A model generated the notes under the pieces. That model had not been told where the DNA came from and searched no databases. It saw nothing but the letters and a program-made list of their open reading frames with translations. Made by a program: the position numbers and the translations under genes. 33,689 bases of DNA from a virus. Numbering within the stretch: position 1 is the first letter of the stretch; each line of letters opens with the position of its first letter. Below are positions 29,321 through 33,689 of this stretch, piece by piece. The stretch is from IMG/VR virus record IMGVR_UViG_3300024262_001784, positions 1 to 33,689 of that record. One strand, given 5' to 3'.

Positions 29321-29471
29321 TTATTTGATATCCAGAATTATTAAGATGTTCTTTTAGTAACCAGTTTATAAGTTTAGATTTATTTTTAACTTCTAATTCT
29401 TCTAATATATTTCTATCTATTGTAATTGTAATTGATTTCTTTTTATCTATTTCGTTCATTGTGGGTCTCAT
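29307..29471 (-). CDS. Small ribbon-helix-helix DNA-binding protein
   Basis: This 54-residue protein is read on the minus strand from ATG at 29469-29471 to TAA at 29307-29309. The layout is that of an Arc/MetJ-type RHH: a basic N-terminus, a strand KKSITITIDRNI, then helices (LEELEVKNKSKLINWLLKEHL). RHH dimers bind operators and are typical autorepressors. Its 3' end overlaps the endonuclease gene at 29320, so the pair is coupled like the HTH-endonuclease pair at 15758-17577. It may repress the endonuclease or assist it; neither is shown. Confidence 0.72.
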   Translation of the reverse strand: MRPTMNEIDKKKSITITIDRNILEELEVKNKSKLINWLLKEHLNNSGYQINEDF

Positions 29472-29578
29472 AACATTAAATCCTTTATTAGTATATAGTA
29501 AAATGTGAAGGTCAAAAACACCTTATTTATACATTGTTTTTATTTTTTTTTATAACTTTTTTCAATAAATTATATATA

Positions 29579-29752
29579 ATGAATATGGGAAGAAAAAAAT
29601 TAGAAGAAAAAGATAAGAAAAAGAATTTAACAATATCTATTGATAATGAAATTTATGAAAATTTAAATCAATATGTGGATGATAAAAATATAAATAGATC
29701 TAAATTAATTGAAAAATTATTGATAGAATATATAAAAAATAAAGATACTTAA
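29579..29752 (+). CDS. CopG-type ribbon-helix-helix protein
   Basis: This 57-residue protein starts at ATG 29579 (or 29585, MGRKKLEEK). It is basic at the N-terminus, with a strand NLTISIDNEIYENL and helices with N-x-SKLIEKLLIEYI, a textbook CopG/Arc-like RHH fold. Longer starts upstream encode a Phe-rich run and are unlikely. A TTATATATAAT box overlaps the start. It is divergent from the RHH gene at 29471 with about 107 bases between them, so either protein might control both. The target is unknown. Confidence 0.8.
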   Translation: MNMGRKKLEEKDKKKNLTISIDNEIYENLNQYVDDKNINRSKLIEKLLIEYIKNKDT

Positions 29753-29800
29753 CCAATGTACCCTTTAAAAAGTTATATATAATTAAAAATTATTTTAAGT

Positions 29801-30136
29801 GTGGGATTTATTTATCTTTTAGAGAATTCAATTGGTAATGAAGTAAATTATAAAATTGGATTTACTACAGATTTGATTAGAAGATTAGGAGAATTACAAA
29901 CAGCGAATCCAGGTCATATGGATTATATAGATTATTTTGAAACAAAATGGAATCAAAAATTAGAGTTTGCTGTTCATAGAACATTTAGAACTAATAACAC
30001 CAAAGGAGAATGGTTCAAATTATCGGAAGAAGATATTAGTAAATTTCAAGGAATATGTGAAAAACTTGAAAATAGTTACGATTTTCTATATGAAAATAAT
30101 TACTTCTTTAAAAAAGACAATTTAAATAAACTTTAA
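29801..30136 (+). CDS. T5orf172-family protein (GIY-YIG related)
   Basis: This 111-residue protein matches T5orf172: GFIYLLENSIGNEVNYKIGFT, then DLIRRLGELQTANPGH, an E-F-A-V-H-R-T-F-R segment and GEWFKLSEEDI near the end. This family is a shortened GIY-YIG-like fold seen in phages and may be a nuclease or DNA-binding module. Its conserved motifs are present (YLL...KIGFT, R in LIRRL, HRTF, GEWF). The start is GTG at 29801; no ATG precedes it in frame. A TTATATATAATTAAAA box lies just upstream. The role is likely DNA-related but not defined. Confidence 0.82.
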   Translation: MGFIYLLENSIGNEVNYKIGFTTDLIRRLGELQTANPGHMDYIDYFETKWNQKLEFAVHRTFRTNNTKGEWFKLSEEDISKFQGICEKLENSYDFLYENNYFFKKDNLNKL

Positions 30137-30150
30137 TCACCTTTAATACA

Positions 30151-30158
30151 TATAAATA
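30151..30158 (+). promoter_or_regulatory. T4-late-like promoter box TATAAATA
   Basis: An exact match to the T4 late promoter core, 18 bases before the ATG at 30176. The distance from the ATG is almost the same as for the box before 7302. Chance is possible in AT-rich DNA, but the matched placement is suggestive. Confidence 0.5.
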
Positions 30159-30175
30159 AAAAAATAATTTAGATT

Positions 30176-30661
30176 ATGAACATAACTGTACATCCAAGTG
30201 ATATTATAAAAAGGTGCCTGTGGAACGAATATAAAAGGTTTTGCCTAGTTGGTAAAACAGATGAAGAAATTGATGAATTTATTATTGAAGACAATCCATT
30301 CGTTATATCTGAAGACGACTCCTATGTAATAGGGTTATTGAAGGTAGTTGAAACCGATAATCTCGTTCATAGATTTAAAATTCACATTGAAGATTTACTC
30401 AAAGTTAGAAGTAATCTTTTCGATAACAAATTATATATCAATAGAAATGTTGTTTTGAATGAAGTTAAAGATTTTAAAAATAGATTTCCTGAATCATTTA
30501 ATCCAGACTTTATGTATAAAAAAGCTATTGATGAATTAAATGAAAAGATTGATGAAATTTATCAGAAATTAGAAGAATTAACGGTATATACTAAAATTCT
30601 CAATGATAAAACATATAATTTTGTTTCATCTAATGATGTGAAATCTCTAGTTAATTTTTAA
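30176..30661 (+). CDS. Unknown protein with helical C-terminus
   Basis: The first half of this 161-residue protein (MNITVHPSDIIKRCLWNEYK, YVIGLLKVVETDNLVHRFKI) looks like mixed strands and helices; the second half is heptad-like (KKAIDELNEKIDEIYQKLEEL), probably a coiled coil. It has no signal peptide or catalytic motif. It is preceded by TATAAATA, suggesting late expression. It converges on the minus-strand gene at 30651 with an 11-base overlap. The phage-encoded pattern (short, coiled coil, late box) fits a virion or assembly accessory, but there is no direct support. Confidence 0.7.
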   Translation: MNITVHPSDIIKRCLWNEYKRFCLVGKTDEEIDEFIIEDNPFVISEDDSYVIGLLKVVETDNLVHRFKIHIEDLLKVRSNLFDNKLYINRNVVLNEVKDFKNRFPESFNPDFMYKKAIDELNEKIDEIYQKLEELTVYTKILNDKTYNFVSSNDVKSLVNF

Positions 30662-31205
30662 AAACAATAGCATCTTTAAATACCCAATATGTAATTAAAC
30701 CAAAGTCATTATTAGAAACCTTTTTTATACTTTTTGGTAAGTCTATGGTTTTTCTATATTTTAATCTATCCAATTGTGGGTTTTCTTCAAATAAATCAGA
30801 TAGTTTACCTTTATAATAATAAACTTCTTTTAATGGGTAATATTTATAAAAATGGAAAAAAGCTAATTCCACTATTACATAATAAGCATATTTTTTTAAA
30901 GATATCAATTTTTGAAAATCATTCTCATCATTGTAAGTTTCAAATTCGTCTTTTAAATGTTCTTTATGATCACTCACGGTATCGAATGTTACAACATCAG
31001 GCAACCAATCTTTTGATTGTCTCTGTTCTAACATTTTTTTTGTTATGTGTTTATATTTTGGTTTCCAATTTTCATCACCGATTATTTCATAATCCCATGT
31101 TTTGGTCTTTATATCCCATTTTTTTCTAACATCGCCTTTCTGTAAAATCTTAACTTGTTTCCATGCTTGAGTCGCAACGTCCCATTCTCTTCTATATTTT
31201 ACCAT
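30651..31205 (-). CDS. Unknown protein with W repeats and shared C-terminal module
   Basis: The N-terminal part of this 184-residue protein contains two related tryptophan motifs, REWDVATQAWKQ and KKWDIKTKTWDY, a short internal repeat. The C-terminal ~60 residues (VYYYKGKLSDLF, then YWVFKDAIVFK) match the ends of the neighbouring 31214-32065 protein and of the 10718-11185 protein. It follows 31214 after eight bases, so the two are likely cotranscribed and derived from one ancestor. Late and structural-type company suggests a virion role; function is not known. Confidence 0.72.
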   Translation of the reverse strand: MVKYRREWDVATQAWKQVKILQKGDVRKKWDIKTKTWDYEIIGDENWKPKYKHITKKMLEQRQSKDWLPDVVTFDTVSDHKEHLKDEFETYNDENDFQKLISLKKYAYYVIVELAFFHFYKYYPLKEVYYYKGKLSDLFEENPQLDRLKYRKTIDLPKSIKKVSNNDFGLITYWVFKDAIVFKN

Positions 31206-31213
31206 TAATATAT

Positions 31214-32065
31214 TTAAATTGTTTTGAATACGATAGCATCTTTGAAAATCCAGAAAAATAAAACACCACTATTAAAAACAGCATCATCTTTTATATTTTC
31301 AGGAATATCAATTCTATCTTTTTGTCTTATATCCCATAACTCATTATGTGGAATTTGACCATTAAATCTATATACGTCTTTACCTGGTATTCTATCCATC
31401 AAATGATTGTAATACAATTCCATAACATAAGTCATATTAAGTTTCTTACTTTTTAAAGCTTTCTTAAATGGATTCAAATCTTCATCATTAACATTATCTA
31501 CACTATTTCTAAAGTTTAAAATATCATCAAGTGAAACTAACATTTCCATTTCTCCTTCATTGAAAAATTCTGTAAGATTCATAGTCATCAATTCATCTGC
31601 TGTTATATCATCCATGAAAAAATCATCGTCATCGTCATCGTCATCGTCCTCATCTTCTTCCTCTTCTATTTCTTCATCCTCATCATCATCGTCAGTTTCT
31701 ACCTTAGTTTCTATAGTTTCTATCTTTTTCTTTGGTGGTTCGATATTTCCTCTACCTTCAACATTTTTATGTTCTGATTCAGGGAAAATATCATCTATAG
31801 GTTCTTCATCTATCAATTTTAATAAACCATTTTTTACTACGGTATCTACATGATATTTACCATGTGTATTACTATTATCCATATCAAATTTGATATTTAT
31901 CACACCATTGTCTAATTCTGTTATTGTACCAGGTCCAGAATTAACATGGTATACTCTATCACCCTTTTCAATATAGTTATTTTCAGTAATTTCTGATAAA
32001 GTATAATCTTCTATCTTGTATTTCGGATCTTTATATTTTTCGAATAATTTAAAATTTTTAAACAT
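31214..32065 (-). CDS. Acidic protein with CTS-like leader, SH3-like domain and shared C-terminal module
   Basis: This 283-residue protein begins MFKNFKLFEKYKD (L-F-E in the leader). There follows a probable SH3-like segment (GDRVYHVNSGPGTITE), then a run of about 35 mostly Asp/Glu residues around 125-155, then a helix-rich part. The C-terminus (VYRFNGQIPHNEL, FFWIFKDAIVFK) parallels those of 30651-31205 and 10718-11185. Such acidic runs occur in scaffolding or DNA-mimic proteins, but that is only suggestive. A TATATAAAA-type box precedes the gene on the minus strand. It may be processed like T4 internal proteins if the leader is real. Confidence 0.7.
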   Translation of the reverse strand: MFKNFKLFEKYKDPKYKIEDYTLSEITENNYIEKGDRVYHVNSGPGTITELDNGVINIKFDMDNSNTHGKYHVDTVVKNGLLKLIDEEPIDDIFPESEHKNVEGRGNIEPPKKKIETIETKVETDDDDEDEEIEEEEDEDDDDDDDDDFFMDDITADELMTMNLTEFFNEGEMEMLVSLDDILNFRNSVDNVNDEDLNPFKKALKSKKLNMTYVMELYYNHLMDRIPGKDVYRFNGQIPHNELWDIRQKDRIDIPENIKDDAVFNSGVLFFWIFKDAIVFKTI

Positions 32066-32109
32066 TATCTATTTTATATTTTTTTTATATATTAATTTCT
32101 AAAATTGAT

Positions 32110-32331
32110 TTACCATTCATCAGGATCAAGTTCTGCCAAAACATCAACTATTCTATCCATTAATGAATCGCTGAATACATAATAAACAACATTATGTTCA
32201 CCATCAAATATAGCTTCTTTCCATAATAATCCATTATATAACAACAATCTTATTCCTCCAGGTGGCAAAACCATTGTTTCACCACTTGGTAATCCAACTA
32301 TTGTTTTATATTTTTTTGTACCATAACTCAT
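32110..32331 (-). CDS. Small unknown protein with Gly/Pro turn
   Basis: With ATG at 32329-32331 this is a 73-residue protein starting MSYGTKKYKTIVGLPSGETM. That start follows the upstream stop by about one base, so I prefer it to a longer start within the upstream gene. The PPGGIRLLLYNGLLWKEAIF segment and the acidic end (AELDPDEW) look like a small beta-rich fold. It appears coupled to the structural-type gene upstream. Function unknown. Confidence 0.68.
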   Translation of the reverse strand: MSYGTKKYKTIVGLPSGETMVLPPGGIRLLLYNGLLWKEAIFDGEHNVVYYVFSDSLMDRIVDVLAELDPDEW

Positions 32332-32332
32332 T

Positions 32333-33689
32333 TTAATCCCATTTATCTTTTGGGAAATTATCAGCATATAATCTCCTATTTGAATTATCAGCCAAAATTA
32401 ACTTATTTTCATCAGTAATTATAATTTGATTTAATAAATTATTAATTTTTTCTTCTGGTATTACATCATTAAAGACTCTCAAATTTGTATATTTAATATC
32501 AGAACCAATTAATTCAATATTTTCACTATGACTGAAATCAAGTGGTTCTATACTAAGACTATTAGAATATAATAATTCAAATACAGTACTAATATTGTGA
32601 ACTTCTTGGTTATCGATAGGTTTATATCCCATATCAGTTAAATATGTATACCCTGTAGAATCATTTGATGATACCGTAGCTAATTCATAAGTGTCTGGAT
32701 TACACATTTTTATATTATAATCACCAGGTCTCTTATAAATTTGCATAGATAATTCTCTTTGTCTTTGATCCATATTAATTACCAACCCATACCAAATATT
32801 TGTTTTTAGATTTACATCTAATTGATAATAACTTTCATTTATTTGGAAAATAATTCTATTTTTATGATACCAATATCTATAACCAACTTTATTTGTATCA
32901 TCATAATTATTTAATAAATTGAAATTTTTAGTATCATTTATATGATAATGTAATATTGCAGATTTATATGTTAATGGATCATCTTCATTATATTTATTAT
33001 TAAAATTAAACCAAGATATAAATGATCTATTTTCAGCTCCATCTAATACTTTGTCAAATTTCTGATATGTAACACCAACCTTACCAGCTATATCTTTAAA
33101 GTTATAATAATAATCAGCAAAATCTATATTACCATTATATAAATCTTCATCAACAATAATAACATCCTTATTAATAGTGTTCCTTATTGTTTCATTGGTA
33201 ATAGGTTTAGTTTGTTCTTTATTAGCAATTTTATTTTGTTCTTCAGTAACTTCGGGACCAAATAATTCATCCATAGTTGTATTCTTGGTTAAATTTTCAA
33301 TCTTAGTTTTTGATTCCTGAGAAAGATTCCTGATATTTGCTTTTTGTTCGTATTTTTCCAAAATAACTTTCCAATAAATTCCAGCATTCATTATTTCTCT
33401 GAATACTTGTGCATGTTTTACTCTATATAACCTATTTAGTTCACAGAAAAATATAATATCGTTTTCGGCAGGTCTTCTATCAATACCAAATTGATTTTTA
33501 AATTCATCCTTAATAATATGTATTTCAAATGTGTCAAGTAAATCAAGATTCCATTTACTCATTTTTATTGTATTATCTGGAAATTTATTTTCAGGTACTA
33601 ATACTTTGACTGTTTTAACATCTATTATATTATATAACTGATATTCGTGTAATGACATATCTATTCCACCTTCATCTGGATCAGTTAAG
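32333..33689 (-). CDS. Large probable virion protein, 5' boundary at window edge
   Basis: The frame reads 441 residues from ATG at 33658, but it remains open to the window's end (the preceding codons encode TDPDEGGID), so the true start may lie outside; GGTGG eight bases before the ATG also makes 33658 credible. The N-terminus (RRPAENDIIFF, LNRLYRVKHA, GIYWKVILEKYE) resembles the end of T4 gp14-like neck proteins in pattern, but only loosely. The middle is linker-like and the C-terminal ~250 residues (WFNFNNK, YHKNRIIFQI, WYGLVINMDQRQRELSMQIYK) look like a concanavalin/LamG-type beta sandwich. A head-neck or decoration role is plausible. Confidence 0.6.
   Translation of the reverse strand, partial: LTDPDEGGIDMSLHEYQLYNIIDVKTVKVLVPENKFPDNTIKMSKWNLDLLDTFEIHIIKDEFKNQFGIDRRPAENDIIFFCELNRLYRVKHAQVFREIMNAGIYWKVILEKYEQKANIRNLSQESKTKIENLTKNTTMDELFGPEVTEEQNKIANKEQTKPITNETIRNTINKDVIIVDEDLYNGNIDFADYYYNFKDIAGKVGVTYQKFDKVLDGAENRSFISWFNFNNKYNEDDPLTYKSAILHYHINDTKNFNLLNNYDDTNKVGYRYWYHKNRIIFQINESYYQLDVNLKTNIWYGLVINMDQRQRELSMQIYKRPGDYNIKMCNPDTYELATVSSNDSTGYTYLTDMGYKPIDNQEVHNISTVFELLYSNSLSIEPLDFSHSENIELIGSDIKYTNLRVFNDVIPEEKINNLLNQIIITDENKLILADNSNRRLYADNFPKDKWD

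Noticed and set aside
30734-31129. 131-codon plus-strand frame
   Set aside because: It is antisense to the minus-strand gene at 30651-31205, which has a paralogous neighbour and conserved motifs.
31560-31853. Serine-rich plus-strand frame
   Set aside because: It is the antisense reading of the Asp/Glu-rich run in the gene at 31214-32065.

Overview
The window looks like a piece of a large, AT-rich, tailed-phage genome (T4-superfamily style) whose host is probably a member of the Bacteroidota. The host inference rests on two promoters with the Bacteroidota TTG-N18/19-TAnnTTTG architecture (892-921, 1263-1291), A-rich leaders with almost no Shine-Dalgarno sequences, and a phage-encoded ribosomal protein bS21 of Bacteroidota type. 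The phage inference rests on the gene mix: thymidylate synthase, Dam-type methylase, many homing-endonuclease-like genes, a glycosyltransferase cluster, T5orf172, bS21, the MPTPKKGE phage domain, T4-late-like TATAAATA boxes, and short proteins with T4-like capsid-targeting N-termini. I see no integrase, no transposase with a catalytic domain and no CRISPR array. The window ends inside a likely virion gene.

Layout. (1) 1-858: the 3' part of a very large structured non-coding RNA, GC-richer than everything else here, full of short hairpins closed by UUCG, UACG and GNRA-like loops. It contains an Asn-tRNA-like fold (413-484) and ends in a tRNA acceptor/T-arm minihelix (816-858). GOLLD or ROOL class is my best guess. 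(2) 892-1819: two promoter-led arrays of tRNA genes and tRNA-like RNAs. Only tRNA-Glu(TTC) and initiator tRNA-Met(CAT) look normal. Four others are Glu-like but have 4- or 5-nt anticodon loops with no room for an anticodon, and two more have expanded anticodon and T loops with an extended acceptor helix. (3) 1888-6263, minus strand: a three-domain AmmeMemoRadiSam fusion, three small unknown genes and a Dam methylase. (4) 6364-7586: small genes on both strands. (5) 7576-12500, minus strand: a nucleotidyltransferase-methyltransferase fusion followed by short late-type proteins, many with a T4 internal-protein-like N-terminus. (6) 12520-19901: glycosyltransferases (GT4-, GT2- and tandem GT25-like) interleaved with two Hef-like endonucleases, one led by a solo MerR/IS607-type helix-turn-helix gene. 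(7) 19907-24630, plus strand: bS21, a DNA methylase, small genes, thymidylate synthase and a B12-binding-type radical SAM protein. (8) 24627-29752: more GT2 genes, two zinc-knuckle-repeat endonucleases and two divergent ribbon-helix-helix genes. (9) 29801-33689: T5orf172, then minus-strand late/structural-type genes.

How the parts may work together. The tRNA-like arrays, giant RNA and bS21 together suggest strong investment in remodelling or buffering host translation. The glycosyltransferases and methylases suggest modification of virion or DNA. The short proteins with IxE/LxE-ending leaders are candidates for proteins packaged in the head. The three-domain radical SAM fusion and the second radical SAM gene point to an uncharacterised chemistry carried by the phage. 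These functional links are inference; the sequence shows the gene content and the RNA folds.
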